64,000 nucleotides of DNA, from assembly GCF_030811455.1 (NCBI RefSeq), contig NZ_JAUSQU010000001.1, forward strand, positions 6,076,001 to 6,140,000, in the 5' to 3' direction. Both the position numbers and the translations under genes were made by a program. This document shows, piece by piece, positions 51,713-60,733 of this stretch (within the stretch, counting starts at the first letter, position 1; each line of letters starts with the position of its first letter). This stretch comes from Streptosporangium lutulentum (lineage in GTDB: Bacteria > Actinomycetota > Actinomycetes > Streptosporangiales > Streptosporangiaceae). The notes under the pieces are model-generated. The model did not search any database. It had not been told where the DNA came from and saw only the letters and a list, made by a program, of their open reading frames with translations.

Positions 51713-51745
51713 TCGTGCTACCGACGGCACCGTCGATAGCACGAG
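51712..51745. promoter_or_regulatory. 34-bp palindrome at the antitoxin start
   Basis: CTCGTGCTACCGACGG (51712-51727) and its complement (51730-51745) match at 15 of 16 positions around CA. It ends on the out-of-phase GTG of the antitoxin remnant, mirroring the operator over the start of the VapB gene at 37221. Confidence 0.65.
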
Positions 51746-51790
51746 CTGGAGGATGATTCCGTGCGGGGCCTCAAAAAGATCGCCGGGGCG

Positions 51791-53275
51791 TCAGGAGCGG
51801 CCCTCGACGAGGACTCCGTCGACGCGGCGGGGGATGCCGAGCGGGTTCTCGTCGCGCAACTCGACCGGGAGCAGTTCGGCCGGCCAGTCCTGGTAGGCGG
51901 TGGGAACCAGCCACCTGCCGATGGCCGCGGCGCCGACCGAGGTGTGGGCGGCGGCCGTGCTGGCGGGCCAGGGGCCGCCGTGGTGCATGGCCCAGCGGAC
52001 CGCGACGCCGGTCGGCCAGCCGTTCCAGATCAACCGCCCCGCCTTCCTGAGCAGCACCTCGGCGCTGTCTCGCGCCTCCTTGGGATCCGTCGCGTGGATC
52101 GTGGCGGTCAGGGACCCCTCCAGCCGCTCCAGCACGGCGGGCAGCTCCGCCGGGTCACGGTAGACCACCACGACGGAGGCCGGGCCGAAGCACTCCTCCG
52201 AGAGGTTGTGCAGGTCGCTCGCGAAGGACTCCAGATCGGTGACGAACACCTGGGGAGTCACCGAGAAGGCGCCTTCTCCCGGCTGCCCCCCGGCCAGCAG
52301 GCTGAGCCCTTCGAGTCGCGCCAGCCCGCGCAGGAACCCGCCCTGCATCCGTTCGGTCAGCATCGGACCGCCCGTGGTCGCGGCGACCGCCTCGGCCAGA
52401 GCGGTCAGAAGCTCCGCGTCGTCGGGGACGAACAGCAGCCCGGGGTTGGTGCAGAACTGGCCGACCCCCAGCGTCAGCGAGGCGGCGAACCCCGAGGCCA
52501 GGCCCTCGCGTGAGGCCGAGGGCAGCACGACCACGGGGTTGACGCTGCCCAGCTCGCCGTAGAACGGGATCGGATCGGGGCGTTCGCCGATCAGGGCCTG
52601 TACGGCCTTGCCACCGGGAATGGACCCGGTGAATCCGACGGCCACGACGGCCGGGTGCCGGGCCAGGCTCCGGCCCGCCTCCAGCCCCCGGACCAGGCCG
52701 AGGAGCGCCGGATCGGGCAGGGCGCCCTGGATGACCTCCGCCGACAGCTCCGACGTGCGCGGGTGGCCGTCATGGGCCTTGACCACCACCGGGCACCCGG
52801 CGGCCAGCGCCGAGGCGGTGTCACCGCCCGCGACCGAGAAGGCGAACGGGAAGTTGCTCGCCGCGAAGACACCGACCACACCGGGCAGCGGGTGGTTCAT
52901 CCGCCTCAGGTCGGGGACCGGCGGCTGCTCCGTCGCGTGGTCGATCACCGCCTCGACGTATCCGCCGTCCCGCAGCACCTGGGCGAAGAGCCGGAACTGC
53001 CCGGCGGCCCGCGCGACCTCGCCACGCAACCTGGTCTCACCCAGCGCGGTCTCGGCGTCGGCCGCCCGCCACAGCCTTTCGACGTTCTCCTCCAGCGCGC
53101 CCGCGATCGCGTCGAGCACCGAGGCCCGGTCGGCGGAACGCCAGGCGGGTCCCGCCGCGTGGGCCGCCCCGACGATCGCGTTCACCTCCTCGTCCGAGCT
53201 CGAAGCGAGGGGGTCGCCGAGAGATTCACCGGTCCGGGGGTCATATGAGTGAATCAACGCAGAGCCTTTCGTCAT
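51791..53275 (-). CDS. NADP-dependent aldehyde dehydrogenase, alpha-ketoglutarate semialdehyde type
   Basis: 494 residues. Catalytic Cys275 in GVGQFCTNPG, catalytic Glu in YGELGSVNPVVVLP, and NFPFAFSVAGGDTASALAAG with VKAHDGHPRTSE are marks of the ALDH branch that oxidises alpha-ketoglutarate semialdehyde. It would supply the last step of oxidative galacturonate breakdown. The ATG at 53275 has no ribosome binding site; a TTG at 53257 (LIHSYDPRTGE) preceded by AAAGG is an alternative start. It is separated from the main operon by about 3 kb and runs in the opposite direction. Confidence 0.88.
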   Translation of the reverse strand: MTKGSALIHSYDPRTGESLGDPLASSSDEEVNAIVGAAHAAGPAWRSADRASVLDAIAGALEENVERLWRAADAETALGETRLRGEVARAAGQFRLFAQVLRDGGYVEAVIDHATEQPPVPDLRRMNHPLPGVVGVFAASNFPFAFSVAGGDTASALAAGCPVVVKAHDGHPRTSELSAEVIQGALPDPALLGLVRGLEAGRSLARHPAVVAVGFTGSIPGGKAVQALIGERPDPIPFYGELGSVNPVVVLPSASREGLASGFAASLTLGVGQFCTNPGLLFVPDDAELLTALAEAVAATTGGPMLTERMQGGFLRGLARLEGLSLLAGGQPGEGAFSVTPQVFVTDLESFASDLHNLSEECFGPASVVVVYRDPAELPAVLERLEGSLTATIHATDPKEARDSAEVLLRKAGRLIWNGWPTGVAVRWAMHHGGPWPASTAAAHTSVGAAAIGRWLVPTAYQDWPAELLPVELRDENPLGIPRRVDGVLVEGRS

Positions 53276-53406
53276 CGGATACGGCCATGCCGTCGTGCGG
53301 GGGCCGTCCTTTACGGTAGGGGCTTTCTGAGACGATGACCGCCCCCTGCCCGTGGAAGCCCCGGACCATTCTCACGGTCACGGACAAGGAGGGTCCGAGG
53401 GCCCCC

Positions 53407-56400
53407 TCAGATTCCGGCGTGGATGTGGGCGGCCCACAGGCTGGGGCTCGCGGAGTAGTCCTCACGGAGCCGGCGGGTGGCCTGGTGCAACGCCAGGGCC
53501 GCCTGCTCCGTACGCGGCGCGGTCCTCCCGCCGTCGGTGAGGTGGGTGTAGACATGGTCGGTGACCCGGACGGCGACGGCGTCGTCGATGGACCACAGGG
53601 TGCCGATGACGTGCCGGTATCCGGCGAGCTGGAAGGCGGCGGTGATGTGCACGGCCTGGTCCGCGAGGCGCAGGTTGGTGGTGGTGGTGCTGCACGCCGA
53701 CAGGTAGGCCAGTTCCGCGTCGGGAAGCCGGATGCGGGACACCGCGACCACGGTGAGCGGGTCGGTGACGTGGTCGTGCAGCAGCAGCCTGCTGGAGGCG
53801 GGGGCGTTCCAGTCGTTGAGCCCGTGGCAGGAGAGATGGGCGATCCGGTGCCTGGGCAGCGCCTCCAGAACCACGTCACGCGTGGCCTCGGGCCCGACGA
53901 GGGTACGGACGCCCGGCAGGAGCTCGACCAGCCGGGCCGCCTCCGCACTGGCGCCCGGCAGCCGGAGTGCCTGCGGGGTCTCGGGCATCGCCACGACGAG
54001 CGCCACCGCGGACTCCGCGCGCGCCGCCTCCGACGGGGAGACCTCACGATCGTGCCGGGCGTAGCGCAGAGCACGGATCGTCGAAGCGTAGGAGGACACG
54101 GCACGGTCCAGCACCGACCGCCGCTCCTTCGATCCCGTGTCGCGATGGTGGCCGGCGGCGTGAAGCGGGAGGAAGGTCATCTCGCCGACGGGGCACCACC
54201 ACAGGCGCGGCCAGCTCTCCCCCGGCCCGGGATGCCCGGTGAATCCGAGCTCCGCCAGAACCGGCTCGGCGACCGCGTCCCAGAGCCAGCCGAGCACGGC
54301 CAGCATCTCCCGCTGTCCCCTTCGCCGCTCTCCCATGGACCCGCCGGTCGCGCCCAGGGCGGTGTAGAACCGGGATACCTGCCCGGTCACGGCGCCGTCG
54401 CCGAGAGCGGGTAGCTCGACGACCCTTACCGGCAGGTCCGCGTCGGCGGTGAGCACCAGCGCGTCGCACCGATGCTCGCTCACGTTCACCATCACCACCG
54501 GGCCGTCGACGGCCTGCCGTCGCAGGTCGTCGATGGAGGGCGGGAGCAGAAATCCCTCGAAGCCCGGCACGTCGCGTATCCGCCCCAGCAGCCCGTCCCA
54601 GTCCAGCGCCAGTCGCCAGCGCCGCTCGGCCAGCCGCCGGGCCGCCTCATACGGAGCGGTCCGGGCCGCGACGCTCACGGTCTCGTCCCCCGATCGCGGC
54701 AGGATTTCCGGCGCCTCCGACACCAGGACTCCGAGCCCGAACTCGTCGGAAGCGGTGTGGTCGGCGGCGTCCAGCTCGTCACGGAGCCGCCCGAACTCGG
54801 CCGCCAGCGCAGGTGCCCGTGCCCGCAGGTCCCCGAGATCGCCGCGAGCGTCCATCGCCTCACTCAGCAACACCCCGCGAGCCTGTTCCAGCAGTTCCAC
54901 CGCGCGTGCCGGCCGCCCCGCCCGAAGGGCCGCGGCCGCCACCTCGGCGGCCAGTCCGTTCATCTCCCCCAGGACGTGCTCCCGATCCATGCGTGCGAGT
55001 CGTCGCGACGACACCTGCGGCAACAGGGCGACAGCGTCCTCGTACGCGGCGAGCGCGGCGGCCCCGTCCCCCGCCGCCATCTCCATGCCCCCCAGACCTC
55101 GGCTCGCGCGTATCCGTTCCTCCACCGGCGCGATCATGGATCGCGCGGCCTCGGCGAAGGCACCCCTCGCCTCGGCCAGCGCGTTCACGTCCCCCATCTG
55201 CTGGAATCTCGCCCGGAGGACGAGGCCGAGGTTGTTGAGGTACATGGGACGGTAAGGAGCGTCGGCGGGAGCGGTCCGCACGGCATCCCGGGCCGTCCCG
55301 ACGGCCTCGGCCAGCACGGCCGGATCCGTGGTTTCCTCGAACAGTTCCCGCAGCCCGCGGCCGAGGTTGGAAAGGGTGAGGAAGCGGCGTGGGTGGCCGG
55401 GCGGAGCGGCCGCGACGGCCTCCCTGTATGTCTGCACGGCCTCGCCCAGCACGGCGAGCTCCCTCGTCCAGACGAACAGGACCTGCAGGACGATCCCAAG
55501 GTTGCTCAGGTAGAGCGCGCGGTTGGGGTGATCTCGTGGAGTCGCGGCCACGGCCCCCCTGGCGGCGTTCACCGCCTCGTCCAGCACCGCGGGATCCCCC
55601 GTCCGCTCGAACAGGAACCTCAGGATGATCCCCATGTTGTTCAGGGTGCCGGCGTGGCCGGGCTGGCCGGGCAGCGTCGCCGCCACGGCCTCCCTGGCGG
55701 CTCGCACCGCCTCACCCAGCGCCCCGGCGTCACCGGACTGCCTGATCAGCCGATGCAGGGTGGTCGCGAGGATGCCCAGTTGATTCGCTCGCCGAGGGTG
55801 ACTCGGCGGGGTCGCCGCCACGGCCTGCCTGGCGACCCGCACCGCCTCACCCAGCGCCCCGACGTCACCGACCTCCTCGAACAGGATGCGCAGTCCGATC
55901 GCCAGGTTGCTCAGGAATACCGCATGGCGGGGAGCGGTGGGAGCGGTACCCGCGACGGCCTCCCGGGACGCCCGCACGGACTCGTCCAGCACGGCGGGAT
56001 CCCCGGTCCACATGAACAGGGCCTGCAGGGCCGTCCCGAGGGCGTCCAGGTAGACGACGCGCTCGGGATGGCCCGCCGGGGCCGTGTCGACCGCCTCCCG
56101 GATCACCCGCACCGCCTCGGCCAGGATCTCCGCGTCCGCGGCCTGATCGAACGAGACCCGCAGGATGGCCCCCAGATTGCCGAGACACCTGACGCGGTCC
56201 GGATGGCCGGGCGACGCCGCCGTGACGGCGTCCCGGCCCACCTTCACCGCCTCGGACAGCGCGGCCGGGTCGCCGGTCGCCGTGAACACGGCCAGCAGGG
56301 CGTTGCCGAGGCTGGACGCGCACATGGCGTGGGAGGGGTGGGCTCGCGGGATGACGGCCAGGGCTTCACGGCCCGCCCTAACCGCCTCGGACAGCACCCC

Positions 56401-57732
56401 GGTGTCGCCGGTTCGCTCGAAGAGGGAACGCAGTGCGCCCCCTAGGTTGGACAGGTTCCGGGCGCGGTTGGGATGGTCTGGCGGAGCGCCCTCCACCGCC
56501 TCCCGGGCCGCCCGCACCGCGGCCTCCAGTACCTGTGTGTCTCCCGTTCGATCGAACAGCGTCTTCAGGACGGCCCCGAGGTTGTTCAGGACCGTCGCGC
56601 GTTGGGGATGGTCCGCGGGGAGAGCCGCGGCGACCCCCTGGAAGACAAGCACCCCCTCGTCCAGGGTGTCGCGATCTCCGGTTCGCTCGGAGAAGGCCAG
56701 AAGCGCGTTCCCCAGGCCGTTCGTGTATCCGGGGCTGTTGGGATCATCGGGCGACGCCGCGGCGACGGCGTCCCGGCTCACCTCGACGGCCTCGGCCAGT
56801 ATGACGAGGTCCCCGGTCCGATCGGCCAGAGCCCGCAGAGCCGATCCGAGCCTGTACAGGCGCGTGGCGCGAGCCGGGTGGTCCGGCGGGGTGGCCTCCG
56901 CCACCTCCCTGCCCACCCGCGCCGCCTCGGTCAGCACCGCGAGGTCGTGGGTCCGCTCGGACAGGCCGTACAGGGCGAGCCCCAGACTGTCCGCGTACAT
57001 GACCCGGTGGGAATGACCGGCCGGAACGGCTTCCAGAGCGTCTCGTCCAGCGCGTACCGCCTCGGCCAGCGTGTCCACGTTCTCGGTACGCGTGAACAGA
57101 ACCCGCAGGGTCACCCCGAGATTGTGCAGATGATTCGCGTGGCGGGGGTCGCGGGGGTCACCGATCGCCACCGCCTCCCGGCCCACCCGCACCGCCTCCT
57201 CCGGCACCTCCTCGTCGTCGGTCCGCATGGACAGGGCCTGCAGGGCGATCCCGAGGTTGGACAGGCGCACGGCTCTGTCGGGATGGTCGGGCGGGGTGGC
57301 CGCGACGGCGTCACGGCCCGCCCGCACCGCCTCCGCCAGCGCTCCGGCGTCACCGGTCCGCTCGAACAGGATTCGCAGGGCGTTGCCGAGGTTGTTCAGG
57401 CGGCCGGCGCGGTCGGGGTCGCGAAGGTCGCCGGCCGCCACCGCCTCTCCGCCCACCCGAATCACCTCGGCCAGCGTCTCCACGTCGCCCGTCCGCTCGA
57501 ACAGGGCGTCCAGCGCGGCTTCCAGCGAGGAGAGGTATCCGACGCGGTACGGGTCGTCAGGTGGAGCGGCCTCCAACGTCCGGCGTAACAGGCCTATCGC
57601 GTCGTGCAGCGAGTCGAGGTCCCCGGTGCGTTCGTACCGGCGGAACGCCATGAGAGCTCGCTGATACCACTGGCCGGGCCCTCCGGCGGCGGGAGGCGAA
57701 GGGCCGTCGCCTGCCCTCGGGCGAGAACTCAT
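53407..57732 (-). CDS. CHAT-domain (caspase-like) protein with 18 TPR-like repeats
   Basis: 1441 residues. After 36 residues come 18 contiguous repeats of exactly 45 residues (37-846), then more helical sequence (847-1090) and a C-terminal CHAT domain. Its protease dyad is intact: His1303 in IAHLSCHGLNDW and Cys1347 in AYLSACSTTTTN, with HVIGTLWSIDDAVA after it. GGAGG lies just before the ATG at 57732. CHAT proteases are often activated through a linked repeat sensor. Target and trigger are unknown. It begins 52 bases after an acyl-CoA synthetase gene on the same strand and may be co-transcribed. Confidence 0.92.
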   Translation of the reverse strand: MSSRPRAGDGPSPPAAGGPGQWYQRALMAFRRYERTGDLDSLHDAIGLLRRTLEAAPPDDPYRVGYLSSLEAALDALFERTGDVETLAEVIRVGGEAVAAGDLRDPDRAGRLNNLGNALRILFERTGDAGALAEAVRAGRDAVAATPPDHPDRAVRLSNLGIALQALSMRTDDEEVPEEAVRVGREAVAIGDPRDPRHANHLHNLGVTLRVLFTRTENVDTLAEAVRAGRDALEAVPAGHSHRVMYADSLGLALYGLSERTHDLAVLTEAARVGREVAEATPPDHPARATRLYRLGSALRALADRTGDLVILAEAVEVSRDAVAAASPDDPNSPGYTNGLGNALLAFSERTGDRDTLDEGVLVFQGVAAALPADHPQRATVLNNLGAVLKTLFDRTGDTQVLEAAVRAAREAVEGAPPDHPNRARNLSNLGGALRSLFERTGDTGVLSEAVRAGREALAVIPRAHPSHAMCASSLGNALLAVFTATGDPAALSEAVKVGRDAVTAASPGHPDRVRCLGNLGAILRVSFDQAADAEILAEAVRVIREAVDTAPAGHPERVVYLDALGTALQALFMWTGDPAVLDESVRASREAVAGTAPTAPRHAVFLSNLAIGLRILFEEVGDVGALGEAVRVARQAVAATPPSHPRRANQLGILATTLHRLIRQSGDAGALGEAVRAAREAVAATLPGQPGHAGTLNNMGIILRFLFERTGDPAVLDEAVNAARGAVAATPRDHPNRALYLSNLGIVLQVLFVWTRELAVLGEAVQTYREAVAAAPPGHPRRFLTLSNLGRGLRELFEETTDPAVLAEAVGTARDAVRTAPADAPYRPMYLNNLGLVLRARFQQMGDVNALAEARGAFAEAARSMIAPVEERIRASRGLGGMEMAAGDGAAALAAYEDAVALLPQVSSRRLARMDREHVLGEMNGLAAEVAAAALRAGRPARAVELLEQARGVLLSEAMDARGDLGDLRARAPALAAEFGRLRDELDAADHTASDEFGLGVLVSEAPEILPRSGDETVSVAARTAPYEAARRLAERRWRLALDWDGLLGRIRDVPGFEGFLLPPSIDDLRRQAVDGPVVMVNVSEHRCDALVLTADADLPVRVVELPALGDGAVTGQVSRFYTALGATGGSMGERRRGQREMLAVLGWLWDAVAEPVLAELGFTGHPGPGESWPRLWWCPVGEMTFLPLHAAGHHRDTGSKERRSVLDRAVSSYASTIRALRYARHDREVSPSEAARAESAVALVVAMPETPQALRLPGASAEAARLVELLPGVRTLVGPEATRDVVLEALPRHRIAHLSCHGLNDWNAPASSRLLLHDHVTDPLTVVAVSRIRLPDAELAYLSACSTTTTNLRLADQAVHITAAFQLAGYRHVIGTLWSIDDAVAVRVTDHVYTHLTDGGRTAPRTEQAALALHQATRRLREDYSASPSLWAAHIHAGI
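55195..57624 (-). repeat. 18 x 45-residue (135-bp) TPR-like repeat array
   Basis: Eighteen units with no insertion or deletion. Consensus: GD-x-x-x-L-x-EAVR-x-x-REAV-x-A-x-PP-x-HP-x-R-x-x-x-L-x-NLG-x-x-L-x-x-LFERT. Units differ by roughly half their residues, so this is protein repeat conservation rather than fresh DNA duplication. Confidence 0.9.
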
Positions 57733-57784
57733 GCCACCTCCCACAGCACGCGTCCCCACACCTGCGAAGCCAGGCCTTTCCGGC

Positions 57785-59380
57785 TCAGGACGGTGCGTCC
57801 TGTGCGGCCTGGGCGGTTTCCCTGGCCCAGCGGTAGTCGGCCTTGCCCGCCGGGGAGCGGACCATCTCGTCGACGAAGGCGAACGTCCTGGGGACCTTAT
57901 AGCCGGAGATCTTCTGCCGGCAATGGGCGTCGAGCTCCTCCGCCGACGACTCCGTGCCGGGACGGAGCTCGATCACGGCGGCGACCCGGTTGCCCCACAG
58001 CTCGTCGGGAATGCCGGTGACCACCGCGTCGAAGACCGCCGGGTGGCCCTTGAGCACCGCCTCGACCTCCTCGGGGAAGACCTTCTCCCCTCCGGTGTTG
58101 ATGCAGGCCGAACCACGGCCGAAGATCGCGATCGTGCCGTCGTCCTCGACCTTGGCGATGTCACCGGTGAGCAGCCAGCGGACGCCGTCCTTGTCGGTCA
58201 CGAAGGTGCTGCGGGTCTTGCCGTCGTCCTTGTAGTAGCCGAAGGCGATCCGGCCGCTCCTGGCGACCGTGCCGAGCTCGTCCGTGCCGGGTTTGACCGG
58301 CTCCAGGGACTCGTTGAGCACGGCCAGGTCGGCGTGCACGTTGGCCTGGTAGCGCAGACCCGACTCCGGCGAGGAGCCGGGGACGGCCGAGGCGGTGTAG
58401 CCGGACTCGGTGGACCCGAAGCTGTCCATGATCATCCGGCCGGGAAGCAGCTCCTCCAGACGGGCGCGCACGGAACCGGTCAGGATGGCGCCGGTGGAGC
58501 TGAGCACGAACAGCGAGGACAGGTCGTAGGCACCGGTGGCGATCTCGTCGGCCAGCGGGCGGGCCATCGCGTCCCCGGTGATGTTGATCGTGAGGACCTT
58601 CTCCCGCTCGATCGTCCGCAGCACCTCGGCCGCGTCGAACTTGCGGACGTAGGTCATCGTGCCGCCGATGCACCAGCTGATGAAGGTGGCCATCTGGGCC
58701 GCGCCGTGCATCAGCGGGGCGGCCGCCATCATGGTGACCGGACCGGCGGCCATGGCGGCCTCTATCACCTCGTCCGGCGTGGCGCGCGGCTCACCGGAGG
58801 GATTGCCGCCGCCGAAGGCGAAGAACATGTCCTCGACCCGCCACATCACGCCCTTGGGCATGCCGGTCGTGCCGCCGGTGTAGATGATGTAGAGGTCCTC
58901 GCCCGACCGCTCCGGGAATCCGCGCGTCTCCGGCTGCCCCGCCAGCGCCTCCTCGTACGGCACCGCCCCCTCGACCCCGGACCGGCCGCCCACCGCGATC
59001 AGGTGCTTCAGCTCGGGAGCCCGCGGGGCCACGGCCGCCACCCGGTCGTCGAACTCCACGTCGAACAGCAGCGCCACGATGTCGGAGTCCTGGTAGAGGT
59101 AGAGCAGTTCCGCCTCGACGTAGCGGTAGTTCACGTTGACCGGAACGGCCCGGATCTTGAGGGCGGCCAGCAGGCCCGCGACGTACTCGATGCCGTTGTA
59201 CAGATGGATGCCGACGTGCTGCCCGGCCCGGACACCCCGGGCCGTCAGGTGGTGCGCGAGCCGGTTGGCGTGCGCGTCCAGCTCGGCGTAGGTCATGCGG
59301 CGGTCGCCGCAGATGACGGCGGTGCGGTCCCCGATCGCGTCCGCCAGTCCCTCGAACAGATCTGCGTGGTTGAACTCCAT
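57785..59380 (-). CDS. Acyl-CoA synthetase (AMP-forming)
   Basis: 531 residues. AMP-binding motifs: YIIYTGGTTGMPKGVMW, SFGSTESGY, LTGDIAKVEDDGT and the C-terminal KISGYKVPRTF with a catalytic Lys near the end (SPAGKADYRW). It activates a fatty or steroid-type acid to its CoA thioester. AGGAGGGG lies five bases before the ATG at 59380. Last metabolic gene of the minus-strand operon; the gap to the upstream thiolase is 21 bases. Confidence 0.93.
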   Translation of the reverse strand: MEFNHADLFEGLADAIGDRTAVICGDRRMTYAELDAHANRLAHHLTARGVRAGQHVGIHLYNGIEYVAGLLAALKIRAVPVNVNYRYVEAELLYLYQDSDIVALLFDVEFDDRVAAVAPRAPELKHLIAVGGRSGVEGAVPYEEALAGQPETRGFPERSGEDLYIIYTGGTTGMPKGVMWRVEDMFFAFGGGNPSGEPRATPDEVIEAAMAAGPVTMMAAAPLMHGAAQMATFISWCIGGTMTYVRKFDAAEVLRTIEREKVLTINITGDAMARPLADEIATGAYDLSSLFVLSSTGAILTGSVRARLEELLPGRMIMDSFGSTESGYTASAVPGSSPESGLRYQANVHADLAVLNESLEPVKPGTDELGTVARSGRIAFGYYKDDGKTRSTFVTDKDGVRWLLTGDIAKVEDDGTIAIFGRGSACINTGGEKVFPEEVEAVLKGHPAVFDAVVTGIPDELWGNRVAAVIELRPGTESSAEELDAHCRQKISGYKVPRTFAFVDEMVRSPAGKADYRWARETAQAAQDAPS

Positions 59381-59401
59381 AGAGCCCCTCCTGGGGGGAG
59401 A

Positions 59402-60556
59402 TCAGGGTTTGTCGCTGCCGACCATCCACATCGCGAAGAACTGCGCGCCGCCCCCGTAGGCGTGCCCGAGGGCCCGCCGGGCCCCGTCCACCTGGTGATC
59501 CCCCGCCATCCCCCTGACCTGGAGTGCCGCCTCGGCGAACCTGATCAGCCCGGACGCGCCGATCGGGTTGCTCGACAGCACCCCGCCCGAGGCGTTCCAC
59601 GGGATGTCGCCGTCCAGGGCGGTGGCACCGGACTCGGTGAGCTTCCAGCCCTCCCCCTCGGCGGCGAAGCCCAGGTTCTCCAGCCACATCGGCTCATACC
59701 AGGAGAAGGGCACGTACACCTCGGCCACGTCGATCTCCCTGCGCGGGTCGGTGATCCCGGCCTGCCGGTACACATCGGCCACGCAGTCCTTGCCGGCCTG
59801 CGGGCTCACCGTGTCCCGGTCCGCCCGGGAGATCGGCTCGGAGCGCATCGCCGTACCGAGGACCCAGGCGGGGGTGCTGTCGGTGGTCTTGTTCTCGGCG
59901 GACAGGACCATCGCGCACGCGCCGTCCGAGGAGGGGCAGGTGTCCAGATAGCGGATCGGCTCCCAGAGCATCGGGGTCGCCTCGACCATCTTCAGGTCGA
60001 TCCCGGGGATCTTCAGATGGGCGTAGGGGTTCTTCAGGGCGTTGCGCCGGTCCTTGACCGCCACCAGGTGGCCGATGTGCTCGGGGGCGCCGGAGCGGCG
60101 GATGTACTCGCGGATGTGCGGGGCGAAGTAGCCGCCCGCGCCGACCACCAGCGAGGCGCTGAACGGCAGGTGCGTGGAGAGCGCCCAGGTCGCGTTGGAC
60201 TCCGACTGCTTCTCGAAGGCCACCACGAGCACCCGGTCGTGCACGCCGCCCTGGATCAGCGAGGCGCCGACTAGCGCGGTGGACCCGCCGACCGAACCCG
60301 CCGTGTGCACGCGCATCATCGGCTTGCCCGAGGCACCGAGCGCGTCGGCCAGGTAGGACTCGGGCATCATCACGCCCTCGAACAGGTCGGGCGCCTTGCC
60401 GATGACAACGGCGTCGATGTCCTTCCAGGTCAGCCCCGCGTCCTCCAGCGCCCGCAGCGCCGCCTCACGGACCAGTCCGGCCATGGAGACATCCAGCCGC
60501 TTGGTCGTGTAGTACGTCTGCCCGACACCGATGATCGCGCAACGGTTACCACTCAT
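59402..60556 (-). CDS. Ltp-like thiolase-fold protein lacking the nucleophilic cysteine
   Basis: 384 residues of the SCP-x/lipid-transfer thiolase family (AIIGVGQTYYTTKRLDVS, HTAGSVGGSTALVGASLI, SNPIGASGLIRFAEAALQ). Where catalytic thiolases have Cys, the sequence reads TAGSVGGS, so normal thiolysis is unlikely. Such Ltp proteins (for example Ltp2) work as retro-aldolases with a DUF35 partner in steroid side-chain breakdown, and a DUF35 gene lies two genes upstream. Its start codon lies at the edge of a 90-bp tandem repeat that provides the ribosome binding site. Confidence 0.87.
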   Translation of the reverse strand: MSGNRCAIIGVGQTYYTTKRLDVSMAGLVREAALRALEDAGLTWKDIDAVVIGKAPDLFEGVMMPESYLADALGASGKPMMRVHTAGSVGGSTALVGASLIQGGVHDRVLVVAFEKQSESNATWALSTHLPFSASLVVGAGGYFAPHIREYIRRSGAPEHIGHLVAVKDRRNALKNPYAHLKIPGIDLKMVEATPMLWEPIRYLDTCPSSDGACAMVLSAENKTTDSTPAWVLGTAMRSEPISRADRDTVSPQAGKDCVADVYRQAGITDPRREIDVAEVYVPFSWYEPMWLENLGFAAEGEGWKLTESGATALDGDIPWNASGGVLSSNPIGASGLIRFAEAALQVRGMAGDHQVDGARRALGHAYGGGAQFFAMWMVGSDKP

Positions 60557-60726
60557 GGTCGCTCACCGCTCCTCGCTCGCTCCGCGGGCCGCTTGCTTCG
60601 CCGCGCGGACCACTCCGCTCACTGCGTCGGGTTCGCCCAGCCCCATGGTCGCTCACCGCTCCTCGCTCGCTCCGCGGGCCGCTTGCTTCGCCGCGCGGAC
60701 CACTCCGCTCACTGCGTCGGGTTCGC
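60554..60726 (-). repeat. Exact tandem repeat between the two thiolase genes
   Basis: Two identical 83-bp blocks (60554-60636 and 60644-60726), period 90 bp. On the minus strand each ends GAGGAGCGGTGAGCGACCAT(G), so each brings a ribosome binding site and ATG. Translated, it gives the Arg/Ser-rich SERSGPRGEASGPRSERG. It is strongly purine-skewed on the coding strand. Confidence 0.9.
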
Positions 60727-60733
60727 TCCATGC

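Noticed and set aside
55195..57624. Regular 135-bp repeat considered as a CRISPR or satellite array
   Set aside because: Units differ widely in DNA but keep a protein pattern; it is a coding repeat in the CHAT gene.
53407..57732. CHAT-TPR protein as a type III-E CRISPR-associated protease
   Set aside because: No CRISPR array or Cas gene was seen in the window.
57731..60274. 847-codon plus-strand frame opposite the acyl-CoA synthetase and thiolase
   Set aside because: Antisense to conserved enzymes; Arg/His/Gly-rich without motifs.
60546..60731. 61-codon minus-strand frame with the SERSGPRGEASGPRSERG repeat
   Set aside because: It exists only because the 83-bp repeat is open in that phase; better explained as a repeated non-coding initiation region.
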